A stretch of DNA of 22,314 nucleotides from Lingula anatina (GCF_001039355.2 NW_019774525.1:473410-495723); one strand, 5' to 3'. Counted from the stretch's first letter, positions 1-8,598 are shown. Notes: a model not told the origin generated them from the sequence alone. A program made the numbers and translations.

Positions 1-280
1 TGCATGCAAAATTTCAAATTCTTCTATGCAGTAGTTGCCGAAATATGGATACTTTTTTGACAGAACCAAGCTTTGCCTAAGCCAAGCTTTGATCAGCCCA
101 AAGGAACACTACCCAATTAAATCACTGCAAATTACATAATGTAGCAGCGCAACAGGCATGAAAGTCAGTTAATTGGTAGTGACACACCTGACTGCACACT
201 TTTACATTCACAAATCTTATATGAGATCGGAGTTTTTTGAAAAAAGAACGTATTTTTATCTAGGTATACCTTCGAAACTA
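1..280. other. non-coding left edge, no gene seen
   Basis: No open frame, RNA gene or repeat array can be supported here. A short direct repeat (ccaagctttg, starting near 67 and 82) is the only visible structure. If the terminal-repeat-like sequence at 281-310 is real, this stretch may be the interior of a decayed Tc1-like element whose other end lies off the window. Confidence 0.4.
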
Positions 281-310
281 AAATATTCCATATTAAATGT
301 CAAGTCTGTA
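281..310. repeat. Tc1-like terminal inverted repeat remnant
   Basis: The sequence around atattccatattaaat ending in ctgta matches the right terminal repeat of the complete Tc1-like element that ends at 10261 (about 23 of 28 bases by eye, ending at a TA). It abuts the start of the duplicated block at 311. In the other copy of that block (14001) the terminal-repeat sequence is absent. This suggests a related element inserted at a TA just left of the block. The matching left end is not in the window. Confidence 0.5.
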
Positions 311-859
311 TATGCATGATGTTGATATGTGATTTTTGGGGGGGGTGTAGAGGGGGGCTAGAAGGCGGTATTTCAGAAGCTGCGGGTGGGGCGCATGCCC
401 CTAGTGTCGAGCCGGGGCCGAAATTACTGCTTGGTGTGGTAAACATGTTACAGAAACTCGAATGCATTATGGACCGGTGAGACAGGAGTGGTATTCCGAG
501 GAATTAATCCCAGGGTTCCAATACGGTTAATACAGGTAAGGGTTAGTCGGATAATACGTGGATCAGTATATGGGGCAAATGCGTGAAAAACAGAACACTG
601 AACATAGTTTCTCGAAGATAATTATCCCAGTCACAATGTCAATAAATAAGTAGATCCACTAGTGACTGCCACAAGACAGAAAGTAGGAGGGAACAGTGCA
701 AGTACATCAAGCAAACTCCTTAACTACTGCACATGGTTCTGGAGATAATGAGCTGTAATTTACAAGGAAAACTAATTAATTAAATAAATGCTTTTTATCA
801 TTCATTCACATTGATCAATTTTTATCAATATAATAGTGATGCTCTTGAATGTGTACCAA
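311..859. repeat. duplicated block 1, left copy
   Basis: This non-coding block recurs at 14001-14775. Shared landmarks in the same order are tatgcatg plus a poly-G run, ggggccgaaattactgcttg, gataattatcccagtcaca and a final tgaatgtgtaccaa. The right copy carries a 229-bp insertion that is absent here, so this copy shows the empty site. The block lies on the 3' side of the ankyrin gene unit. No coding sequence is seen in it. Confidence 0.8.
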
Positions 860-987
860 CTAATTCGTTGCCGATAGCACCAGCAGATAGCAGCACCATA
901 CAGAGTCTGATTAAAAACTTTCATGGCAATTGAAGAAGTTTTACCACTGTACAATGGAGTCCAAAAAAGCACTTGGCACAAATGTGA

Positions 988-1263
988 AACTGCCCAGTGC
1001 AAGGCCAAGAATTCAATCAATATTTTCAATCATATTATCAGATTCTACATGGTTACTTGAACACACATGGTTGTGAAGACGGTATAAATTTACAAAATGC
1101 AACAGAAGACACGTGTGATTTTGTAGAAATGGTGCAAAATGATATCTACGCCTCCAACTTTGATCTCGAAGACACAGAGACCATGGTGCAGAATTCCAGC
1201 TGTGATATAGGAGGTGACGGCACGGTAGATAATGAACTGTATATTTACATGTACAGTGAATAA
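988..1263 (+). CDS. possible terminal exon of a plus-strand gene, acidic tyrosine-motif tail
   Basis: An open frame of about 90 residues runs from just after a TGA (985-987) to a TAA at 1261-1263. A weak possible splice acceptor (ctgcccag) sits near its start. The peptide is acidic and contains two tyrosine patches, NDIYASNF and NELYIYMYSE. These look like docking or sorting motifs in the cytoplasmic tail of a membrane receptor. A canonical AATAAA follows about 80 nt after the stop, as expected of a last exon. There is no good in-frame ATG and no upstream exon in the window. The equivalent interval beside gene B has no copy of it. It may be a real last exon, an orphaned relic or chance. The family is not recognised. 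Confidence 0.3.
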   Translation, partial: NCPVQGQEFNQYFQSYYQILHGYLNTHGCEDGINLQNATEDTCDFVEMVQNDIYASNFDLEDTETMVQNSSCDIGGDGTVDNELYIYMYSE

Positions 1264-1344
1264 TGAATTGTCTCGCAAATTGCACAAGCATCCCTAGCTT
1301 GATCATATAGGATTTGTAAACGCACAACAATCTTCAGATCTCTG

Positions 1345-1350
1345 AATAAA
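1345..1350 (+). terminator. AATAAA polyadenylation signal
   Basis: A canonical AATAAA lies 82 nt after the stop of the possible plus-strand terminal exon at 988-1263. Its spacing and orientation suit 3'-end formation for that exon. AATAAA also occurs by chance in AT-rich DNA. Confidence 0.35.
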
Positions 1351-1399
1351 CATCCAGATATCAAAAACATGATTTCAAGTTAAACACGGGTTTTGCACT

Positions 1400-3366
1400 G
1401 GCCGTTGAACGTGTCTGTAGAATATAAGTTAGAAAATAAGAAGGCCGACAAATATAAAATGCACACATCATAAATGCATTAAATGTATTTCATTTATTGT
1501 AAGCTATAGGATGTTGGATGGCAAAAATTTGATCCAGTTGTGTTTACATGAAAAAAAAAAAACATTCCATCATACAACCTACGAATTAATTATCCAATAA
1601 ATATAAAGAATACTTGCAAGCAATATGCCTTTCAATATACACCAAGATAAATCATCGATAGACTGTTAAAACAAAATGGAAGAAAATTTCCTCAATTTTT
1701 TTCTCTTCCCGTGGATACGCAAATTGTTTTTGGTAAGCAAAAGTTGTGGATTTTTACTATTGTTTTGGTCATTTTAATAAATAGATAAATGATATAATAT
1801 GATGCGTATTACTGTTATTCCGTATATATAAAACCAATGTTACGGCATACTATAACAATCTTAAATTTTGAATATGCAGTTTCTAAGATAATGTTCTAAC
1901 ACAAGCTTAATGGTCTCATCGGCGAAGTAAGTCCAACTACAAATATGCTCTTAATTATACCCGCCACCTTTATGCTACAAACCTAATTGTTTGATGTTTG
2001 AAGGATTACATTAAAATAGACCGTGTTAGCAATCACACAGCACGTAGTAATACAGCTGCATTATATATTTTAAATGATTAATGATTCACAACAAGTGCAT
2101 ATTCTAAGAAACAACACCAAATCTTGTCAAAGAAACAAACAATTTTGCAGTATTCCCATTAAAGTTGGGAATACTGAATAATGAGGTCAAGGATAGCTTT
2201 ATGCACGGCGTTTTTTTTCCAAAATCTACAAATTAATAATTGTATTGACTGATTAATTGATAAATATGCAACCTGTGGCAATAATTAAATAGCTATAGTA
2301 TGTACACAAATCAATAGCACACTTTTTCATCTGTCATGTAAACGAAAGAGAAACTATAACAAGCAAGGCACGGTGTCATTTAATTGCTACCTGCATATTT
2401 GCTCCTCTGGAAGGTGATCAACAACGTATTTGGCTCTTAATTTTTTCTCAACTACAGTTCAAAGCTATTTACAACACTGCGCCAACTTTTTCGTTTCCTG
2501 AAATACCTATATTTCTTTTAAAACACATAGACACACACACACACACTCAGGAATACACACAAAATATGAATATATTATATACTATTGCCTATTGTAGAGA
2601 GAGAGAGAGAAAGACTAAAACGCACTTTTAGAAACAATGTGCTAATAACATGAAGACACCTAAAGTGCAATGTTGCCATTATGAAAATACCCCGTCTTGG
2701 TTTAACCTTCTGTAGTACATCTGCTAAAGAGAAGCCCACTTCTCGTTCCTAAAAAAATCAAATAAAATTTACCTTATTCTTCGCATAAATTACTACTGGT
2801 CTTTCTATTTTAAATTCTTGCATGTTATGAGGGAACATTCGATGAAAGAAATCGAGAGAATCCTATTTGTAGGAACTTATTTTCTGCATTTCCTATTTAC
2901 AGGTTTGCATTATACGTGTTTCTCTTATTACTAAAATCAGAATATTAGCAATGGCTATTAGGATTCCATCATTGTGTATGAATCGATTATGAAAAAGGGC
3001 AATGAATTGGTACCCTTACACCGCACGTTAATGGTTCGAATACCCTCAATTCATTCCTCTTCGTCTGTTTTCTTGGTGTCTGTTTCCTTTTCAAAATGTT
3101 TGGAAGAATCATCGTCTGGATTTAGTTTCGCCAAACAAGAAAAGCCTCCCGTCATCAACCGCTGGACTGAAATAAATAGTTCAAAAAGAAAAATGCATAA
3201 GAAATAAACAACCCTCATGATAGACCGAGCATAAAAACTTAATTTTGACACTACACTCATTTCTTTCATTGTGCCGGGAAAAAAATTAAAACTATTGTAG
3301 TATACACTTTGCATGTTTAAATACATGAGTGTTGATGAGTTCCGTCCTTAAGTGTATTCTGTTAAG
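1400..3366. other. 3' flank of gene A, no gene seen
   Basis: About 2 kb of AT-rich intergenic DNA shared with 16420-18370. Short open frames occur near 2974-3326, but single-base length differences between the copies shift the frame, so they are not conserved as proteins. It contains an (AC)8 run at 2531-2546 and a (GA)8 run at 2596-2611. The counterparts near 17541 and 17605 differ in repeat number. Confidence 0.6.
2531..2611. repeat. AC and GA microsatellites
   Basis: A perfect (AC)8 run at 2531-2546 and a (GA)8 run at 2596-2611 are separated by about 50 bp. Both are present in the duplicate at 17541-17630 with changed length and interruptions, as expected of slippage after duplication. 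Confidence 0.85.
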
Positions 3367-3372
3367 TTTAAT
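3367..3372 (-). terminator. ATTAAA polyadenylation signal, gene A
   Basis: On the minus strand this reads ATTAAA, about 150 nt after the stop codon of the last ankyrin-gene exon (3523). The site is conserved in copy B about 150 nt after that gene's stop. No AATAAA lies closer on this strand. A transcript end would be needed to confirm it. Confidence 0.35.
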
Positions 3373-3522
3373 GTAAATGCAAAAGTGCATGTCAATTCTA
3401 TTTGATTAAATACATATAGTTGGTCGAATATAGTTTTTTACTTTGTGGTTCCACTAGTCGAATATAGCTTACATATACAGTACATGTATGTTATGGAGAA
3501 TGACTCATCGCCAAAGACAATA

Positions 3523-3639
3523 TCAAAACTGCATACTTATATCGTGAAGCTGGATCTTCAACTCATCAACTGTGACGTCAGTGTCAAGGTCATGCTCTAG
3601 TAAATCCATAATTTCTTTGACAGGTTGTTGGATGCTATC
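3523..3639 (-). CDS. gene A coding exon 5: short acidic C-terminal tail
   Basis: 117 nt in phase 0, acceptor TTCTTACAG. It encodes 38 residues that begin DSIQQPVKEIMDLLEHDLD and end DISMQF before TGA. The sequence predicts a short amphipathic helix and an acidic segment; no domain is recognised. It is identical in copy B, together with its splice acceptor. If the preceding intron were retained, translation would stop after four extra residues (VSGH). Confidence 0.82.
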   Translation of the reverse strand, partial: DSIQQPVKEIMDLLEHDLDTDVTVDELKIQLHDISMQF

Positions 3640-6600
3640 CTGTAAGAAGACCACAATGTGCATTTTAATGATTTAAAAATTTTGACAAAAAACTATATGC
3701 ATCACTTTAGGTATTCCTCCTCAAGATCTTCTAACTTGTTGACATTTTTCTCTATAATATGCGAAGTTAACGGAGGTAGACATGCAAAAAAGTGTTGTAT
3801 TTAAGATATCACTGAACAAGACAGTATCCTTATTCCGTTAATAAATTAGATTGTTACGATCCCATCCAATACCGTTTATCACAAGGCCAAACGTTTATCA
3901 TTGTACTTCAAACAGTTTACTCGTGACTGTGTGTATGCTACCGTTTTCTTTTCACATAACTTTCAGACATGTCAGAGTACGGTCTGAAGTGACAGGCTTC
4001 AATGTAGTTGGATTCAGTAAACCTTTGAGCCCTACGGCTCATCACAATGGAATACAGTGAGAATATAATATTATTAATATGATTAATATTGTGTGGATAA
4101 AAGATTCACCAAGCTTTTAGTTTCTTAGAGAATTTTTAAAATATCTTAAACAGTATCAACTATATAATTTAAAAAATGTCACTGTAACATAAAGATTTTG
4201 AAGCTAAGAGTAAATGATAAATTTAGTGCATTATTACAATCGACAATTATTGGCTTTAGTGTCCACTTACCTTAACGAATTTCACTATCACAGCCTTTTC
4301 CATAAAAGCAACAGTGAGATCCTGGTGGTTGAGTTTGGCCACGTCCAGTGGGGTGTCGCCATCGTCATCTGTCGCCTTAGTGTCCGCCCCTGCTTCCACC
4401 AGTAGTTTCACAACTTCTCTGTTACCTCGCATACAGGCCAAGTGTAGCGGCGTCAGTTTGTACGCATCGCGGACGTCTGTCGCAGCTCCAAGCTCCAGAA
4501 GTTTCTCCACCACAGCGGGGTGTTGTTCTAGAACGGCGTGGTGGAGCGGGGTAAGATCCTCTGGTGCGGAGTCTTTACATTTATCATACTTGTCAGTTAT
4601 CTTCTTAACAATGTCATCGGGGGGATCATTTCCCCATGCTGAGTGCAGCACCTTTCCGTAATCTCCCACATTTATACTTCCACCTAGTGGTTTACCCAAG
4701 AAGGCCTCATAAAGCTTCATCTTGACCAGGACATAATGCCACGCAGGTCTTCCTCTATCCTTACCGCGGACTAAATATACCAGACTTCCTTCGTAGAGAT
4801 CACCTCGTTTGTTCATCAATCCAGTATGTGTTCTCAGAATGACATTCAAACACTGTACTTGTCCACTATTTGCTGCCACATGTGCTGGATTTTGTCCATA
4901 ATTATTTAGGATGGTTGGATCTGCACCACCTTCATCTAACAGACATTCCACGAGGCCCAGGCCGACATTATTGAGAACTGCAATATGAAGAGCAGTGTTT
5001 CCGTTTTTGTTCTGAATATTGGGGTCCATCTTATGTTCATTTATCAAACACTTAACCACATCTACATGACCATCCCTAGATGCTAAATGCAAAGCGGTGT
5101 TCCCGTCCTTGTTCTGATAATTGACATCGATTCCGTCCATTGCTGCTATTTCTTTCACTAACTCGACGTGACCGCCCCATGCGGCACACACCAGGGTATT
5201 GCTTGTCACAGGTAAACCATGGTGCCGCAGCCTGTCGTAAATGTCTCTGAAGTTACCCATCGCTATGGCATCGAGGCACGTTAAGTCTCCCATATTTGAA
5301 TGCAAACTTTTCTTGATGTCGATGTTCGGGAGATCAGTGAGGTACTCCACCACGTCATCGTACCCCATCCTACAGGCACGACCCAGGGCTGTTTCACCAG
5401 ACTCTGTGACAGCATTCAGGTCTGCACCCATTTTGAGAAGCAGCTTCACACCGTCTAGGAATCCTGCACCGGCAGCAACGTGCAGTGGTGTAAAATTGTT
5501 AGGCCCAGTTATATTAACCATAGTATGGTCACGAGCGCAGATATTTTTTAGTTCACCCATACTCTGGTTTCTTATGGCCTTGTGAATTGGTTTCATTACA
5601 CTTTCAATTTTTTCTTCAAAATCAATTTGGTTTGCTATACTCTTCTTACATTTCTTTACAGCTATCTCTTTGGCAGTACAGCCTTCTAGCTCAACGGGGA
5701 TAGTGCCGCTTGTGACCTGCGTGGAAAGCGTTGGCCAATCAAAATGTCTCCATATTGTGACAACCGCATCACTATTATTATGAAACGCTGCAGCATGTAG
5801 AACATTGAATCCATTTTCATCCCTGTACTCCAGAACTTTGTTTCTGTCCACCTGGCGGGCAGTCCTATCTAGCTCGTACCAAAGCTTAGGCTGTGAGATA
5901 AGTGAATACAGTCGAAGTAACGGGTCAGGTATCACTGAAATATCTTCTGTATTTTCTGCTGAAATAAAGGAAAAAATATATTTAATATAATCGTTTTTCT
6001 TTGACATAAGCAGCCATACGCTTTCCTTCGTGTTTCCCATACTATGAAAACAGACGTATCTTGCTTTTTTATGAGTCAGTTGATCATGAACTGACTCATA
6101 AGAACCTAACAAATATATTGTGTATGTGTATTTAATTTCTATTTCATATTTAACTTCCAATCCTGGCTAATTTTCTTAGATAGAATTATCCAAATAAGCA
6201 AATAATAGTTTAGGGATAATTATGATGTTTAATTTAGAATACTCAACTCAATATAATGAACTAAAAAACGCTTTAGGTGGTTTCTGATACATGCACATGT
6301 TAAAATTCAATGTTCGCATATCAAGATAGTGCATGTATAAGGCACTCATAGAAAATTTGGCCGTGACAATATTCGATCATGACATAGTGCCAACCATTTG
6401 AATTCCTATATTGAATGTCGTCGTTTGTGATACATGCACACATAACCGTTTTTATGTTCCATGACTCCTATAGAGATATAAATGCAACACTTGAGTTATT
6501 CCCTCCCTTTGTCAGTTAATTCCATAAATCAAACCAAGCAGAATTTTGTTTTGTACAATGACATCATTTTTCTTTTTAAACCCAAAAACGAAATATAATT

Positions 6601-7960
6601 CTCTCATATAATTAGGAAGTGTTAATTAAACTACGCTTATTGTATAAAATGAGAATACGTTTACCGATACTAATTAATATTTTCTCGAAAAATATAAGTG
6701 ATGAAAAACTGTGATTTGGTATTACGTGTATTCTCGATATATACAGTTCATTGTATTTTCTTCATATCAGGCATAAGAGATTTTTAATATAAATGGAGTT
6801 CTACAGAACGTTCATTTAAATATAACGGTTACACTACAACAATTATGAACTTGAGCAGGGCAAGAAGGGGCGTGGTATAAATAACAGAATTTTACATCAT
6901 CGTATGCATGCATCATGCACCTTTGTGACAGAGTGTGTATCATTTCTCCCCATTTTGAGGAGACCATGGTAGAATACGCTTTCCTTAATCCGTCCATGGA
7001 TGTTGCAGTACTTACCATGGACCGACATGTCATCCTGTACACCATCTACATCCCTAGTATAATCTGTCAGAAACAATCTGTTGCTGTCTCCTATTTGGAA
7101 GTTTTGACTTTGGTTGATGCTGATCATCTGTATGCTTGGACTAGTCAGTATACTTGGTACTGGAACAACCAATTCTCTTTCAGTATACCAATCAAAAACC
7201 GTTGGCTAACTTACACTGTAACGTACCAATTTAATGTTTAGGATGCTTTATCGAAGTGCCACGCAACGGACTAATATTATAGCTTTGAATAAACATTCAC
7301 ACTCGACATTGAATATGTTTTTACTTACCTTCCACCGGACTCCAAAATTCTCCCCGGGTTTGTCTTAAAATCATCAGCTCTATTGTACCAGTGGTTTCTT
7401 CCGTTATGGAACGAAAAATTTCTTCTGTAGATACCCTAGCTCCTTTGCTTTCCAGAAAAACGGAAAGATCTTCATCTTCTTCATAACCTAACAGAGACAT
7501 AATACATATTGGAATCAAATAGAAAATCCATTGAATTTGTTGACATAATAACATCCGTTAGTCATTCCATATTTATGATACATGTAGGTAGTGTACTAAT
7601 GAAGCCTTCATACAGCTCACGCACTTGTTACTTGGCTCACTTAATTGCATGATTTCTAACATATTCAGGGTTACAACACACACACAAACACACGCACAAA
7701 CACACACACACACTTTTTGTGAATTTAGTCTGTATTTATGCTCCGAACCGAAGACTCCTAATATGATTCATTTTTTGAGTATTTTGTAATTCAACAGTGA
7801 TTTGTATATCTTAAAAATCCAACCAGAAATCCCCCTGATACAAACGTGTGTACATACCAAACAGCTTTCTAGCGTCATTAATCAGGGCCTCCATTGTTGT
7901 TAACTTACACATTTCCCTCTTCTGGCGGTCACATGAGTAGATAATACAGACTTTACCCAT
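3523..7960 (-). CDS. CIDE-N / RHIM-like / ankyrin-repeat protein, gene A (five exons)
   Basis: Spliced model: 7960-7858, 7487-7329, 7159-7016, 5958-4271, 3639-3523, giving 2211 nt and 736 residues. Every border is GT-AG and every phase joins without a stop (1, 1, 1, 0). Residues about 1-85 resemble CIDE-N. Residues 108-116 (FQIGDSNRL) match the RHIM core. Residues about 184-525 and 603-695 are ankyrin repeats split by a non-ankyrin insert, and 699-736 form an acidic tail. There is no signal peptide or membrane segment, so the protein is probably cytosolic. CIDE-N domains and RHIMs are homotypic assembly modules in DNA fragmentation, lipid-droplet control and necroptosis/NF-kB signalling, and ankyrin repeats bind partners. 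The inferred role is a cell-death or immune adaptor; no enzyme domain is seen. The upstream leader exon and promoter are not located. Confidence 0.78.
4271..5958 (-). CDS. gene A coding exon 4: ankyrin-repeat block
   Basis: 1688 nt, residues 136-698. The acceptor TTTATTTCAGCAG offers two in-frame AGs three bases apart; the donor is GTAAGT at 4270. About twelve ankyrin repeats are visible. Degenerate ones begin near 184, 256 and 357. Clear ones begin near 290 (FTPLHVAAGAGFLDGVKLLL), 323, 388, 421, 455 and 490, and again at 603, 636 and 669. Residues about 523-600 do not fit the repeat and contain RPAWHYVL, DYGKVLHS and DPPDDIVKKITDKY, perhaps a small separate module. Ankyrin repeats are binding scaffolds, so this is probably the sensing or partner-binding part. 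The open frame runs on into the upstream intron, but copy B has a stop there. Confidence 0.93.
6071..6099. repeat. perfect 11-bp hairpin in intron
   Basis: ATGAGTCAGTT (6071-6081) and its exact reverse complement (6089-6099) flank a 7-base loop in the intron between the RHIM and ankyrin exons. The arms include TGAGTCA, an AP-1-like site, on each side. Copy B has only a degraded form of this region. Confidence 0.6.
7016..7159 (-). CDS. gene A coding exon 3: RHIM-like motif cassette
   Basis: 144 nt, acceptor TTGTTCCAG, donor GTAAGT, phase 1 at both ends, encoding residues 88-135. The core FQIGDSNRL fits the RHIM pattern [IV]-Q-[IVL]-G-x-x-N-x-[LM], with Phe in place of the usual Ile/Val. It is flanked by short polar, beta-prone sequence (ISINQSQN before, FLTDY after), as in RIPK1, RIPK3, ZBP1 and TRIF. 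RHIMs stack into functional amyloids that seed signalling complexes. Because both ends are phase 1, skipping this exon would keep the frame and delete only the motif. Copy B keeps only the downstream half of this exon. The call rests on a short motif but is supported by clean exon borders. Confidence 0.68.
7329..7487 (-). CDS. gene A coding exon 2: C-terminal half of CIDE-N-like domain
   Basis: Encodes residues 35-87. Acceptor is TCTCTGTTAG and donor is GTAAGT, phase 1 to phase 1. The peptide contains LSVFLESKGARVSTEEIFRS, then an IELMIL strand, and ends GEFWSPVE. This follows the CIDE-N signature closely: a strand ending in an acidic residue, a D/K-G turn, V-x-x-E-E-x-F, a spacer, a hydrophobic strand, then G-x-x-W-x-P. 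That stretch is what separates CIDE-N from other ubiquitin-like folds such as PB1. Known CIDE-N domains build head-to-tail helical oligomers through opposed acidic and basic faces; the acidic run EEDED near the start may serve that purpose. Family assignment is by pattern, not by search. Confidence 0.72.
7491..7857. repeat. intron with CA-rich microsatellite
   Basis: This is the intron between coding exons 1 and 2 of gene A. It contains an interrupted CA tract at about 7674-7713 and nothing else recognisable. Confidence 0.7.
7858..7960 (-). CDS. gene A coding exon 1: N-terminal half of CIDE-N-like domain
   Basis: Encodes 34 residues plus one base. It starts MGKVCIIYSCDRQKREMCKL and ends ARKLFG across the splice. 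The ATG is chosen because TGA and TAA stops lie in frame between it and the upstream splice acceptor at 7998-7999 (tttattttcag), and because the context GAGAGATGG has a purine at -3 and G at +4. The pattern of a short strand, D-R-x-x-[KR], a turn, T-T-M-E-A-L and then a helix matches the first half of CIDE-N domains. Donor is GTATGT at 7857. The exon carries 37 nt of 5' leader (7997-7961), so at least one upstream non-coding exon is implied. This exon is not found in copy B within the window. Confidence 0.72.
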
Positions 7961-7997
7961 CTCTCTGGTAAAATTTTATTTATATCAAAATATTCGT
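7961..7997 (-). other. 5' leader end of gene A, after a splice acceptor
   Basis: On the minus strand a polypyrimidine tract and TTTTCAG precede position 7997. The next 37 nt contain TGA and TAA in frame with the ATG at 7960, so they are untranslated. The first exon and the promoter must lie upstream (higher coordinates) and could not be located. Confidence 0.55.
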
Positions 7998-8155
7998 CTG
8001 AAAATAAAAAAAGTGTTTTTTTTTATTGTACTCTGATAGCCTTGCCACAATTGTTGTTGGTGACATTGCACTTTAATGGAAATTTGGAGAGTGTTATCTA
8101 ATAATATAATTTAACATACATATGCCAATGTGATTTGTTAACACTCGCACCTTTG
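7996..8155. repeat. 5' flank of gene A, repeated at 12748-12898
   Basis: The stretch after the first visible acceptor resembles 12748-12898: gatagc-ttgccac, ggtgacattgca, tttaat-gaaa-ttgga, then tttgt-aacactc and cctttg-aaac, in the same order. It marks the upstream side of the gene unit. A decayed counterpart therefore survives 4.7 kb to the right, where no gene body remains. Confidence 0.65.
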
Positions 8156-8344
8156 CAAACTTGCATGGGGTGTATTTAATTTAATGTACGTTGTACACAA
8201 TGTAAATCAAGCATGTATCTCTCATCGATAGATCTTTACATAAAGTGCCTTGTTGGCGGCCGAAGTATCGGTTTGTTGAAATTACTACGTACAAATACTT
8301 CCAAATGTATAATTTTGCATTTTCCATGAAAGGTATTATTTTCA

Positions 8345-8598
8345 TTCGATTGTTTACATGCTAAACTGCACTATTCATCACATAGCCTTAATATTTGATC
8401 CAATAAAAATTAACAATATTTGCAAGCAATATGACTCATTATGTACGTAAAGAAATCATCGTTTAAGTAAAATATGGCTGAGAAACTCAACTCCTTATTT
8501 TTTCATCTGGTGAATGAGAAAATTGATGATGTTTTTTACGACAATTATGATCATTTTCAAAAATAGATATATGGGGAAATGATAATATAAATATTATA
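8345..8598. repeat. diverged third copy of the 3' flank, left part
   Basis: Matches about 1545-1810 and 16565-16825: caataaa, ttgcaagcaatatg, aaatcatcg, aaaattg near a T-rich tract, and aaatgataatat. It is much more diverged than the A/B pair. It is interrupted at TA 8597-8598 by the Tc1-like element and resumes at 10262. Confidence 0.7.

Larger units (their letters stand above)
1394..7090. repeat. segmental tandem duplication, copy A
   Basis: This segment recurs in the same orientation at 16412-22149. It holds the 3' flank, the last three exons (the RHIM exon only in part) and the intervening introns of the ankyrin gene. Similarity is moderate over 1394-2700, very high over roughly 2700-4680, mosaic through the ankyrin exon, and moderate in the upstream intron. 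The right border falls inside the RHIM exon. Left of 1394, a weaker match (1336-1380 with about 16352-16400) hints that the duplication once ran further. Confidence 0.92.

Noticed and set aside
2974-3326. Open frames on both strands in the 3' flank, with counterparts near 17996
   Set aside because: A one-base difference between copies (ccctcaa against cctcaa) shifts the frame, so the protein is not conserved although the DNA is.
4314-5585. Plus-strand open frames opposite the ankyrin exons, here and at 19307-20554
   Set aside because: They are Ser/Ala-rich mirror images of the minus-strand ankyrin frame, with no splice or start support.
5959-6160. Upstream extension of the ankyrin open frame to an ATG at 6160
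   Set aside because: A splice acceptor (TTTATTTCAG) sits at 5959, the extension is AT-rich low-complexity peptide, and copy B has an in-frame TAA within about 25 nt of the acceptor. It is intron.
7674-7713. CA-rich tract as a structured array or CRISPR-like repeat
   Set aside because: It is an ordinary interrupted dinucleotide microsatellite; no spacer-repeat structure exists anywhere in the window.
7329-7960. Reading the N-terminal domain as PB1 or a plain ubiquitin-like fold
   Set aside because: The ordered V-x-x-E-E-x-F, hydrophobic strand and G-x-x-W-x-P features fit CIDE-N better, though a profile search has not been run and the alternative is not excluded.
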